Of a DNA stretch of 11,078 nucleotides, positions 1 through 6,978 are shown piece after piece. The stretch lies in assembly GCA_026414955.1 (NCBI GenBank), contig JAOAIA010000021.1:1-11078 (forward strand), given 5' to 3'. A program made the position numbers and the translations under genes. The number at the start of each line of letters is the position of its first letter. Position 1 is the first letter of the stretch. The stretch comes from Candidatus Bipolaricaulota bacterium. Lineage in GTDB: Bacteria > Bipolaricaulota > Bipolaricaulia > RBG-16-55-9 > DRXL01. Below the pieces are notes generated by a model that did not search any database, was not told the origin of the DNA, and was given only the letters and a program-made list of their open reading frames with translations.

Positions 1-1
1 G

Positions 2-1222
2 CCCTATGCACCTGCACCGTGTACTGCAGCATGTCCAGCGCGCGTCCCCGTGCCCCAGTTCATTCGGGCGATCCGCGAAGGCCGCCCCGACGAAGCCGCT
101 CGACTCATCTTTGAAGCGAATATCTTGGGAGGGAGCTGCGCACGCGTCTGCCCCGTGGAAGAACTCTGTGAAGGCGCGTGCGTGCTCACCAAAGAAGGGC
201 GACGCGCCGTCTCTATCGGGCGCCTGCAACGCTACGCGACCGATGTCGCGCTCGCGCATCACTTGAATTTCTTCACGCGCCCGACATGGAAGCCCCAAAG
301 CGTCGCTTGTATCGGGGCTGGGCCGGCAGGATTAGCGTGTGCTGCCGAGCTGGCCAAGCTCGGCTACGAAGTTGTCGTCTACGAGAGCCGTCCAGAGCCG
401 GGGGGACTCATCACGTCAGCGATTGCACCCTACAAACAGATGAAAGAGCCGTTGCCCGCCGAAGTGACGATGATCGAGCGCTTGGGCGTCAAGCTGCACT
501 ATGGGGTCACCGTCGGAAGAGATATCTCTCTGGAGGAGCTGGAGCGCAAGCATCACGCGATCTTTGTCGGCGTGGGCTTAGGAGCCGACACCAAGGCGCG
601 CATCCCCGGGGAAGATCTCGTGGGGGTGTGGGATTCTCTTGATTTTATCGAGCAGTTGAAGAGCGGGCGTCTGCCGAGGATCGGCCCGACCGTCGCGATC
701 ATCGGCGGGGGGAACACGGCGATTGACGTGGCCCGCGAATCTGTACGGCTCGGCGCGACCAACGTCATGGTGCTCTACCGTCGCACGGAAGACCAGATGC
801 CGGCGTTCAAGCACGAGGTCAAAGCTGCCCGTAAAGAAGGCGTGCACTTCTATTGGCTCACCGCGCCGGTGCGCTTGATCGGCGACAGCAAAGTGCGAGC
901 CGTTGAGTGCATACACATGAAGCTGGGCGCGCCGGACAAGTCGGGCCGCCCGGCTCCCGAACCCGTCCCCGGCACAGAGTTTACTCTAGAAGCCAACACG
1001 GTGATCAAAGCCATTGGGCAAGAGAGGCGCGTCGAGTTTTTTAAGCTTCTCGGCTTAGAGCTTGAGGGTGGCTTAGTCAAAGTGAACGAGGACTTTCAGA
1101 CGAGCCGCGCGAAATTCTTCGCCGGCGGCGACTGCGTCAACGGCGGGGGCACGGTCGTCGAGGCCGTGCGCCACGGCAAGATCGCCGCGCAGGGGATCGC
1201 GAAGTTCTTGGCGAAGGGGTGA
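2..1222 (+). CDS. GltD/NfnB-like NAD(P)- and FAD-dependent FeS oxidoreductase subunit (5' partial)
   Basis: The reading frame is open from base 2, so the gene starts upstream of the window. A GTG at 50 could be read as a start, but it lies inside the conserved domain. 406 codons are visible, against about 450-470 for the family. In order: the end of an N-terminal FeS-cluster domain (visible Cys7, Cys11-Pro, then Cys46, Cys50, Cys56, Cys60, as in GltD, NfnB and dihydropyrimidine dehydrogenase); an FAD motif GAGPAG (about 105-110); an NAD(P) motif GGGNTA (about 235-240) followed by YRR, which in GltD-type proteins contacts the NADPH phosphate; and a C-terminal FAD motif FFAGGD (about 375). The family moves electrons between NAD(P)H, FAD and FeS partners. 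The stop overlaps the porG start by 4 bases (GTGA). Inference: here it is an NAD(P)-coupling subunit of the oxoacid oxidoreductase rather than a true glutamate synthase small subunit, as no gltB is seen in the window. Family assignment is firm; the partner is inferred. Confidence 0.9.
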   Translation, partial: PYAPAPCTAACPARVPVPQFIRAIREGRPDEAARLIFEANILGGSCARVCPVEELCEGACVLTKEGRRAVSIGRLQRYATDVALAHHLNFFTRPTWKPQSVACIGAGPAGLACAAELAKLGYEVVVYESRPEPGGLITSAIAPYKQMKEPLPAEVTMIERLGVKLHYGVTVGRDISLEELERKHHAIFVGVGLGADTKARIPGEDLVGVWDSLDFIEQLKSGRLPRIGPTVAIIGGGNTAIDVARESVRLGATNVMVLYRRTEDQMPAFKHEVKAARKEGVHFYWLTAPVRLIGDSKVRAVECIHMKLGAPDKSGRPAPEPVPGTEFTLEANTVIKAIGQERRVEFFKLLGLELEGGLVKVNEDFQTSRAKFFAGGDCVNGGGTVVEAVRHGKIAAQGIAKFLAKG

Positions 1223-1782
1223 CAGAGATGATCGAGATTCGCTGGCACGGGCGCGGCGGCCAAGGAGCCAAGACCGTCTCGCAGATTCTCGCGGGAGCGG
1301 CGCTGCGACGTGGACACTATGTCCAAGCCTTCCCCGAATACGGCCCGGAGCGCAGCGGCGCCCCGGTGAAAGCGTTCACTCGGCTCAACACAAAAGAGAT
1401 CCGCTTGCACTGCAGCGTCTACGAACCGGACATCGTCGTCGTGCTCGACCCCACGCTGTTGCACGCCAAAGAAGTGCGCGTGACCGAAGGGTTGAAGCGC
1501 CAGGGGGTCTTGCTCGTCAACACGCCCCACAGCCCCGAGGAGATCCGACAGCAAACGGGTTTTATGGGCAAGATCATCACGCTCGACGCGGAGGCGCTCG
1601 CACGCTCTGTGGGCGCGCGCTTCTCCAACGTCGTGATGCTTGGAGCTTTGGCGCGTCTCCTGGGCGATATCTCTCTAGAGGACGTGGAGCGCGAATTTGC
1701 CCAGACGTTCGGCGAGAAAGCGTTGGCGACGAACGTTGCAGCGTTGCGCGCAGGGTTCTCTGCCTTGGAGGCTCCCCTATGA
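1219..1782 (+). CDS. porG: Pyruvate-type 2-oxoacid:ferredoxin oxidoreductase, gamma subunit
   Basis: 187 residues, normal for the stand-alone gamma subunit. The protein opens with GRGGQG (11-16), the family's hallmark loop, and carries FPEYGPERSGAP (38-49), the gamma-subunit signature. In the four-subunit enzymes this domain packs against the alpha/beta core and contributes to the CoA-binding side of the complex. The start used is GTG at 1219, overlapping the preceding stop as GTGA; an ATG at 1228, three codons on, is an equally acceptable start. The gene ends in an ATGA overlap with porD. The order gamma-delta-alpha-beta is that of archaeal- and Thermotoga-type pyruvate:ferredoxin oxidoreductases. 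A 2-oxoisovalerate oxidoreductase has the same subunit plan and cannot be excluded from this subunit alone. Confidence 0.9.
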   Translation: MTEMIEIRWHGRGGQGAKTVSQILAGAALRRGHYVQAFPEYGPERSGAPVKAFTRLNTKEIRLHCSVYEPDIVVVLDPTLLHAKEVRVTEGLKRQGVLLVNTPHSPEEIRQQTGFMGKIITLDAEALARSVGARFSNVVMLGALARLLGDISLEDVEREFAQTFGEKALATNVAALRAGFSALEAPL

Positions 1783-2111
1783 AACGCTATCAAGAGTTGC
1801 CCATCGGCGGGGGCATCCCCGGCGGGGCCACGCCCCAGCTCGTCCAGACGGGAGGGTGGCGCTCCGGTAAAAAGCCCCTGTTTAACGAGAAGCTCTGTGT
1901 CAACTGTCTGCTCTGCTGGGTGCACTGCCCCGAAGCGACGATGCTCGTCGAGCACTCTCAGATGCACGGGATCAGCTACGAGCACTGTAAGGGCTGTGGC
2001 ATCTGTTCTCAAGCCTGCCCCACCGGCGCGATCGTCATGGTCCCAGAGACCAACGACGCGCCTCAGACACCTCCCGAGAAGGTCGGTGAAGCGATATGCG
2101 TCTCGCGGTAG
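1779..2111 (+). CDS. porD: Pyruvate-type oxidoreductase, delta subunit (2x[4Fe-4S] ferredoxin)
   Basis: 110 residues. The N-terminal 35 residues carry the Gly-rich stretch and the TGGWR motif (24-28) typical of PorD. Two bacterial-type ferredoxin motifs follow: Cys40, 43, 46, 50-Pro and Cys70, 73, 76, 80-Pro, enough for two [4Fe-4S] clusters. Each cluster's fourth Cys comes from its own motif here, although in folded ferredoxins it is swapped between clusters. The subunit takes electrons from the thiamine/FeS core in the beta subunit to external ferredoxin. In this operon it may also pass them to the GltD-like flavoprotein encoded two genes upstream (inference). ATG at 1779 overlaps the porG stop (ATGA). 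The 3' end overlaps porA by 16 bases, so the two are probably translationally coupled. Confidence 0.93.
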   Translation: MKRYQELPIGGGIPGGATPQLVQTGGWRSGKKPLFNEKLCVNCLLCWVHCPEATMLVEHSQMHGISYEHCKGCGICSQACPTGAIVMVPETNDAPQTPPEKVGEAICVSR

Positions 2112-3289
2112 AGCATCCCAACAAGCTCACTCTGATCACCGGCGCAGAGGCAGCAGCGCACGCCATGCGCCAGATCAACCCCGACGTCGTGCCCGTCTAC
2201 CCCATTACGCCGCAGACGCCGATCATCGAGACGTTTGCGCAGTTCGTCGCCGACGGCCGGTGCGACTCAGAGATTATCAATGTGGAGAGCGAGCACAGCG
2301 CCATGAGCGCGGCTGTGGGAGCGTCGTGTGCTGGTGCGCGAGTGATGACCGCTACCAGCTCGCAAGGGCTAGCTCTGATGCTCGAAATCGTGTACATCGC
2401 CGCGGCGATGCGTTGCCCCATTGTGATCGCCGTGGGCAGCCGGGCGCTCTCCGGCCCCATCAATATCCACTGCGATCACTCCGACAGCATGATGGCCCGC
2501 GACGCCGGCTGCGTCCAACTCTTCGCCGAGAACGCCCAAGAAGCGTATGACTTGATGATCATCGGCCAGCGGCTCGCCGAAGACCGACGGGTCTTGGTCC
2601 CCGTGATGGTCATGCAAGACGGGTTCACCATCACGCACTCGGCTGAACCCGTCGCGCTGCTCCCCGATGAGGCCGTGAAGGAGTTCGTCGGCGAGTATGA
2701 AGCGTTGTATCCCCTGCTCGACACGGATCATCCGACGACGCAGGGGCCGTTCGTGCTGCCCGATTATTATTTTGAGCTGAAGCGCCAGCAAGTCGACGCC
2801 CTGGAAGCGGCGCGAACGGTCTGGCTCGAACTCCAACAAGACTTCGCTGAGATGTCCGGTCGTCGGTATGAGGGCTTCTTTGAAGCCTACAAGCTCAGCG
2901 ACGCCGACTATGCTTTGGTGATTTTGAGTTCGACGGCGGGCACGGCGAAAGTCATGATTGATCGGCTGCGCCGCAAGGGAGTGAAGGTCGGGTTGTTGAA
3001 ACCCTGGCTCTTCCGGCCCTTCCCTGCGAAGGAGATCGCCCAAGCGTTGGAGGGCAAGCGCGCCGTCGCCGTCTTAGATCGCGCGCTCTCGTTCGGGAGC
3101 TGGGGGCCGATGTACTTAGAGATCTCGGCAGCGATCGGGCGCTATCTGCGCGAAAAACCTGTGCTCTATAATTATATCTATGGGCTTGGAGGGCGCGATA
3201 CGCCCCCGGACTTGATCGCGTCGGTCGTGACCGATATGCAGAGCGAACTCGACCCAACTGTGCTGCACTATCTGGGCCTGCGGGAGTGA
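2096..3289 (+). CDS. porA: Pyruvate-type oxidoreductase, alpha subunit
   Basis: 397 residues, the usual PorA length. The N-terminal pyrimidine-binding domain of a thiamine diphosphate enzyme shows YPITPQT (35-41), ESEHSA (64-69) and TATSSQG (85-91). DHSDSMMARDAG (127-138) and MQDGFTITH (173-181) follow the pattern of pyruvate-specific alpha subunits more than 2-oxoglutarate ones. The C-terminal part contains the second alpha-subunit domain, ending in the conserved DRALSFGSWGP stretch. With PorB it forms the active site that converts pyruvate, CoA and oxidised ferredoxin to acetyl-CoA, CO2 and reduced ferredoxin, reversibly. The ATG at 2096 lies within the last codons of porD and places the conserved domain at the expected distance from the N-terminus. 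The stop overlaps the following GTG start (GTGA). Pyruvate specificity is a sequence-pattern judgement, not proof. Confidence 0.92.
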   Translation: MRLAVEHPNKLTLITGAEAAAHAMRQINPDVVPVYPITPQTPIIETFAQFVADGRCDSEIINVESEHSAMSAAVGASCAGARVMTATSSQGLALMLEIVYIAAAMRCPIVIAVGSRALSGPINIHCDHSDSMMARDAGCVQLFAENAQEAYDLMIIGQRLAEDRRVLVPVMVMQDGFTITHSAEPVALLPDEAVKEFVGEYEALYPLLDTDHPTTQGPFVLPDYYFELKRQQVDALEAARTVWLELQQDFAEMSGRRYEGFFEAYKLSDADYALVILSSTAGTAKVMIDRLRRKGVKVGLLKPWLFRPFPAKEIAQALEGKRAVAVLDRALSFGSWGPMYLEISAAIGRYLREKPVLYNYIYGLGGRDTPPDLIASVVTDMQSELDPTVLHYLGLRE

Positions 3290-4230
3290 TCGCTATGCCC
3301 AATACCAAAGAACTTGCGCATCATGAAGAGATACAGAAGAGATTTACCGGGGCACACGCGCTCTGCGCCGGTTGTGGCACCCCCGTCTGCGTGCGCACGA
3401 TCCTCAATGCTATTGAAGAACCAGTGGTAGTCATTAACGCGACAGGGTGTCTCGAGGTCGCGACGACGCGCTATCCTACGACGGCCTGGAACGTCCCGTG
3501 GATCCACGTGGCGTTCGAGAACGCCGCGGCAGTCGCCAGCGGGATCGAGGCGGCCTATCGCGCGTTGCGCCGTCGGGGCAAGATCACAAAAGAGATTCGG
3601 GTTGTCGCGTTCGGCGGCGACGGCGGCACGTACGATATCGGGCTGCAGGCGCTCTCTGGGGCATTAGAACGCGGGCATAGATTTCTGTATGTGTGCTACG
3701 ACAACGAAGCCTATATGAACACAGGAAATCAGCGATCAGGAGCGACGCCCTTCGCCGCGCAGACGACGACCGCTCCCACGGGCGAAAAGAGCTTCGGCAA
3801 GCCGCAGCGCCGCAAAGATCTCACGGAGATCGTCGCGGCCCATCACGTCCCGTATGTGGCGCAGGCGTCTATCAGCGATTGGTACGATCTCGCGGTGAAG
3901 GCGCGCAAAGCCGTCTCCGTAGACGGCCCGGCATTTCTCAACGTGCTCTCGACCTGTCCGCGCGGCTGGGGCCATCCCACCGATCAGAGCATCAAGATCG
4001 CTCGCCTGGGCGTGGAGACGTGTTATTGGCCGTTGTACGAGATCATAGACGGTCAGTGGCATCTGAACTATATGCCCGAAGAGAGGCTTCCCATCGTAGA
4101 ATGGCTGCGGCCTCAGAGGCGCTTTGCGCACTTGTTTGAGCCGGGCAACGAAGCGCTCATCGCCCAGATTCAACAGCAAGTTGACGAAGACTGGGAGAAG
4201 TTACTACGCCGGTGTGAGGGGAGAGCATGA
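3286..4230 (+). CDS. porB: Pyruvate-type oxidoreductase, beta subunit (thiamine diphosphate-binding)
   Basis: 314 residues, typical of stand-alone PorB. The thiamine diphosphate motif runs from GDGG (111-114) to YDNEAYMNTGNQ (138-149), supplying the Mg2+/diphosphate ligands. Four Cys residues arranged as in PorB (Cys27, Cys30, Cys55 and Cys224 in STCPRGWGH) should hold the proximal [4Fe-4S] cluster that receives electrons from the hydroxyethyl-thiamine intermediate. The C-terminal end with LRPQRRF and the final helix is PorB-like. The start chosen is GTG at 3286, overlapping the porA stop; ATG at 3295, three codons later, is equally plausible and would leave a 5-base gap. The gene ends as ATGA with korD, so the switch from the first to the second oxidoreductase occurs without any intergenic space. 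Confidence 0.93.
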   Translation: MIAMPNTKELAHHEEIQKRFTGAHALCAGCGTPVCVRTILNAIEEPVVVINATGCLEVATTRYPTTAWNVPWIHVAFENAAAVASGIEAAYRALRRRGKITKEIRVVAFGGDGGTYDIGLQALSGALERGHRFLYVCYDNEAYMNTGNQRSGATPFAAQTTTAPTGEKSFGKPQRRKDLTEIVAAHHVPYVAQASISDWYDLAVKARKAVSVDGPAFLNVLSTCPRGWGHPTDQSIKIARLGVETCYWPLYEIIDGQWHLNYMPEERLPIVEWLRPQRRFAHLFEPGNEALIAQIQQQVDEDWEKLLRRCEGRA

Positions 4231-4460
4231 GACGCTACGAGCAAGGGAGCTTCTTTCTCGAGATTGAGCCGCGGCGGTGCAAGGGCTGCGGGGTGTGCGT
4301 GCAGAGCTGTCCCCAGGGTGTGCTGACGCTCAACAGTGAGGGCAAGGTCGAAGCGACAGAGATCGCCCGCTGCGTCTTCTGCGGGATCTGCGAGCAGCGG
4401 TGCCCCGATTTTGCGATCTCCGTCCATAAAGAGAGAATTTTGCAGCCGTCGCTCGTATGA
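4227..4460 (+). CDS. korD: 2-Oxoglutarate-type oxidoreductase, delta subunit (2x[4Fe-4S] ferredoxin)
   Basis: 77 residues. Two complete ferredoxin motifs: Cys18, 21, 24, 28-Pro and Cys49, 52, 55, 59-Pro. The N-terminal extension is short and lacks the TGGWR motif of PorD, matching KorD-type delta subunits. It is the first gene of the second oxidoreductase set (delta-alpha-beta-gamma), starts inside the porB stop (ATGA) and ends inside the korA start (ATGA). Role: electron outlet of the 2-oxoglutarate:ferredoxin oxidoreductase. A generic ferredoxin would look alike; position between porB and korA makes the subunit assignment likely. Confidence 0.9.
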   Translation: MRRYEQGSFFLEIEPRRCKGCGVCVQSCPQGVLTLNSEGKVEATEIARCVFCGICEQRCPDFAISVHKERILQPSLV

Positions 4461-5584
4461 GAGAACAAGAGCTGGTGCAGGGCAACGAAGCGTGTGCGCG
4501 CGGCGCGATCTACGCGGGGTGTCGCTTCTTTGCGGGCTATCCCATCACGCCCAGCAGCGAGATCATGGAGTATCTCGCGCGGGAGCTGCCCAAGGTCGGC
4601 GGCATCTGTCTGCAAATGGAGGACGAGATCGCCTCTCTCTCTGCGGTCATCGGGGCGTCGTGGGGCGGCGCCAAAGCGATGACGGCGACCAGTGGGCCGG
4701 GGTTCTCGCTCATGCAGGAGAATATCGGCTATGCGGCGATCACCGAGACGCCGTGCGTGATCGTAGACGCACAGCGCGCCGGGCCGAGCACCGGCCAGCC
4801 AACCAAAGCCTCCCAAGGCGATGTCATGCAGGCGCGCTGGGGCACCCACGGGGATCATCCCATCATAGTGTTGACAGCTTCGTGGGTGCGGGAAGTCTTC
4901 GAGATGACTGTTCACGCTTTCAATCTCTCCGAAAGATATCGTGTGCCAGTGATCTTGTTATTAGACGAAGTGCTAGCGCACCTGCGCGAGAACGTCGTTC
5001 TCCCTGAACCCGGTGAACTGGACGTGATCTCGCGCCGTCACCCAGAGCGCCTTGAAAACTTCAAGCCGTTCTTCGACGAGACAATGGTCACCTTCGGCGA
5101 GGGCGGGCGGCTCATGGTCACAGGGATGTCTCACGACGAATTTGGGTTTCCTGCTCAAGGGAAGAAAGCCGCGGAGCAGCTCCAGCGCATTCTGAAGAAG
5201 ATCGAGAGCCGTGCTGAAGAGCTTGCGATCTATCGCGCCCATTATCTAGACGACGCTGACGCTGTGATTGTCAGCTATGGGATCACGAGCCGCGCCGTGG
5301 AAGAATCCGTGCGCGTGCTGCGTGCTGAGGGGCTGGCGGTGGGCTGGCTCGATCTGAAGACCCTCTGGCCCTTCCCAGAGAAGCTCATACGCTCGTGTAC
5401 GGAGCACGCCCAGTATGTACTCGTCCCTGAACTCAACGCGGGCCAGCTGGTGCGCGAGGTCGAGCGCGCCGTGGGTGGCCGCGTCCTCGTGGAGCATCTC
5501 GGTCGGCTCGACGGTTATCTCATCACGCCGGAGGAGATCGCCGCGCGCGTGTACGATCGGGTAGAATGTCTCAAAGGAGCATGA
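4457..5584 (+). CDS. korA: 2-Oxoglutarate-type 2-oxoacid:ferredoxin oxidoreductase, alpha subunit
   Basis: 375 residues, the KorA size without a fused gamma domain. Motifs: YPITPSSE (28-35), QMEDEIAS (53-60), TSGPGFSLMQE (78-88) and RAGPSTGQPTK (107-117). The last two are the signature of the KorA branch, as opposed to PorA. The C-terminal domain contains the conserved LKTLWPFP stretch. With KorB it interconverts 2-oxoglutarate plus CoA and succinyl-CoA plus CO2, with ferredoxin as electron carrier. This makes it either an oxidative TCA step or a reductive carboxylation step. The start overlaps the korD stop by 4 bases; a 4-base gap leads to korB. Related enzymes act on branched-chain or aryl 2-oxoacids, so 2-oxoglutarate is the best guess; the glutamate dehydrogenase at the operon's end supports it. 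Confidence 0.9.
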   Translation: MREQELVQGNEACARGAIYAGCRFFAGYPITPSSEIMEYLARELPKVGGICLQMEDEIASLSAVIGASWGGAKAMTATSGPGFSLMQENIGYAAITETPCVIVDAQRAGPSTGQPTKASQGDVMQARWGTHGDHPIIVLTASWVREVFEMTVHAFNLSERYRVPVILLLDEVLAHLRENVVLPEPGELDVISRRHPERLENFKPFFDETMVTFGEGGRLMVTGMSHDEFGFPAQGKKAAEQLQRILKKIESRAEELAIYRAHYLDDADAVIVSYGITSRAVEESVRVLRAEGLAVGWLDLKTLWPFPEKLIRSCTEHAQYVLVPELNAGQLVREVERAVGGRVLVEHLGRLDGYLITPEEIAARVYDRVECLKGA

Positions 5585-5588
5585 GACT

Positions 5589-6428
5589 ATGGCTTCTGAG
5601 CCTCGCGAGTATCTTCGCATCGAAAGGCTTCCCCATGTGTGGTGTCCTGGCTGTGGGCACGGCATGATCACCCATGCCCTCGCATGTGCTATGGCCGAGC
5701 TGGAGCTTGATCCCAAGCAAACTGCCGTGATCGGCGGGATCGGCTGCTCTGGGCGCACAGCGTTTCTCTTCGATATGGACTCCATGCACACGACGCACGG
5801 GCGCGCGGTCGTCTTCGCAACAGGGCTGAAGCTCGTGCGCCCGGCTCTCACTATTGTGCTTGCTCTGGGCGATGGCGATGCCATCGGGATCGGGGGGAAT
5901 CATTTCATTCACGCGTGCCGGCGCAATCTCGACTTAACAGCGATTATCTATAACAATGCGATCTACGGGCAGACAGGCGGGCAGGTCGCGCCGACGACAC
6001 CGCCCGCGAAGAAGAGCACGACTAGCCCCTATGGGAATTTAGAGCATCCGTTCGATATCGCGCGCTTGGCGATCGCTGCTGGGGCAACATATGTTGCGCG
6101 CACGACCAGCTTCGATTTTGCCGATATGGTCAAATTTATCAAGCGTGGCATTCAGCATAAGGGTTTTTCAGTCATTGAGGTGCTCACGCACTGTCCGACT
6201 TATTACGGGAGACTGAACGACTTGCGCGACCCCTATGAAATGTTGCACACTATAAAGGAGCAGACGGTGCCCATCGAGGAATGGGACCAACTCTCTGAAG
6301 AAGAGCGCGCTGGGAAAATAGTGATCGGCGAGCTGCACCGCCAAGTGCGTCCGGAGTTCGTCGAGAGCTATTATCGGCTCATAGCGCAGATGCAACGTTT
6401 GCAGGAGAACAGCGTGGATGGCCACTAA
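5589..6428 (+). CDS. korB: 2-Oxoglutarate-type oxidoreductase, beta subunit (thiamine diphosphate-binding)
   Basis: 279 residues, typical of KorB. HVWCPGCGHG (16-25) opens the protein. Cys19, Cys22, Cys53 and Cys202 are placed to bind the single [4Fe-4S] cluster. The thiamine diphosphate motif is GDGDAIGIGGNHF (94-106) continuing to YNNAIYGQTGGQ (121-132), the KorB form. The start is ATG at 5589 with an AAAGGAG ribosome-binding site at 5573-5579, inside the end of korA; an in-frame start nearer the site is absent. The 3' end overlaps korC by 11 bases. Together with KorA it forms the catalytic core. Confidence 0.93.
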   Translation: MASEPREYLRIERLPHVWCPGCGHGMITHALACAMAELELDPKQTAVIGGIGCSGRTAFLFDMDSMHTTHGRAVVFATGLKLVRPALTIVLALGDGDAIGIGGNHFIHACRRNLDLTAIIYNNAIYGQTGGQVAPTTPPAKKSTTSPYGNLEHPFDIARLAIAAGATYVARTTSFDFADMVKFIKRGIQHKGFSVIEVLTHCPTYYGRLNDLRDPYEMLHTIKEQTVPIEEWDQLSEEERAGKIVIGELHRQVRPEFVESYYRLIAQMQRLQENSVDGH

Positions 6429-6975
6429 GCAGATCCAGCTCACAGGGGCAGGGGGGCAGGGGTTGGTCTTAGCGGGGATAATCTTAGCTGAAGCAGCGAT
6501 GCGCGACGGCAAGAACGTCGCGGTCGCGCAGAGCTACGGCCCCGAAGCGCGCCTTGGCGCGAGCAAAGCTGAAGTGATTATCTCTTCTGAGAAGATTGCC
6601 TACCCCCAAGTCACACAGCCCGATGTTCTGCTCTGTCTCTCGCAAGATGCGTTCGACAAATATTTTTCGGCTGTCAACGACCGGGCGCTCGTCCTCATAG
6701 ACGCGACACACGTCCAGGCGCCGACGCTGGGGAGAAACAATATCTACAGATTGCCGTTGGTACGCGCGGCGGCCGAGCAAGTCGGCACCAAACTCGTCGC
6801 CAACGTTGTCGCTCTCGGGGCCCTCAACGCGTTGGCGGGGCTTGTCTCGTGGGAGAGCTTACAGAAAGCAGTCGAGCAGCGCACGCCCGCGAAGTTCCGC
6901 GCGCAAAACCTGCGCGCCTTAGAAGTCGGTCGGCGTTTAGTCGAGAACACACCCCATCAGACAAAGGAGGTCTGA
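6418..6975 (+). CDS. korC: 2-Oxoglutarate-type oxidoreductase, gamma subunit
   Basis: 185 residues. GAGGQG (10-15) and QSYGPEARLGASKAE (38-52) are the gamma-subunit hallmarks in the form found next to KorAB; the first set's PorG instead has FPEYGPERSGAP. The ATG at 6418 lies in the last codons of korB (11-base overlap). The last codons hold the Shine-Dalgarno site of the next gene, gdhA, so expression of the two is tied. This completes a four-subunit enzyme in the order delta-alpha-beta-gamma, unlike the gamma-delta-alpha-beta order of the first set. Confidence 0.92.
   Translation: MATKQIQLTGAGGQGLVLAGIILAEAAMRDGKNVAVAQSYGPEARLGASKAEVIISSEKIAYPQVTQPDVLLCLSQDAFDKYFSAVNDRALVLIDATHVQAPTLGRNNIYRLPLVRAAAEQVGTKLVANVVALGALNALAGLVSWESLQKAVEQRTPAKFRAQNLRALEVGRRLVENTPHQTKEV
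6963..6971 (+). promoter_or_regulatory. Strong ribosome-binding site of gdhA
   Basis: AAAGGAGGT lies 7 bases before the ATG at 6979 and within the final codons of korC, overlapping none of its stop codon. It is the longest Shine-Dalgarno match in the 5' operon. This suggests that glutamate dehydrogenase is translated more strongly than the overlapping genes before it (inference). Confidence 0.8.
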
Positions 6976-6978
6976 TCT

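Noticed and set aside
50..52. GTG start for the first flavoprotein gene.
   Set aside because: The frame stays open to base 2 and the preceding codons encode the conserved Cys-x3-Cys-Pro part of the FeS domain, so the gene continues upstream of the window.
521..1692. A 27-base near-repeat at 521-547 and 1666-1692 (24 of 27 bases identical).
   Set aside because: Both copies encode a similar helix start (DISLEELER and DISLEDVER) in unrelated proteins, with no flanking repeat or mobile-element sign. Chance plus codon bias explains it.
3167..3172. Perfect TATAAT inside porA as a possible internal promoter.
   Set aside because: No -35 box at 16-18 bases upstream; the bases encode conserved-looking Tyr/Asn codons near the PorA C-terminus.
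4872..4877. TTGACA inside korA as a possible internal promoter.
   Set aside because: No -10-like sequence at the right distance; it is ordinary coding sequence.
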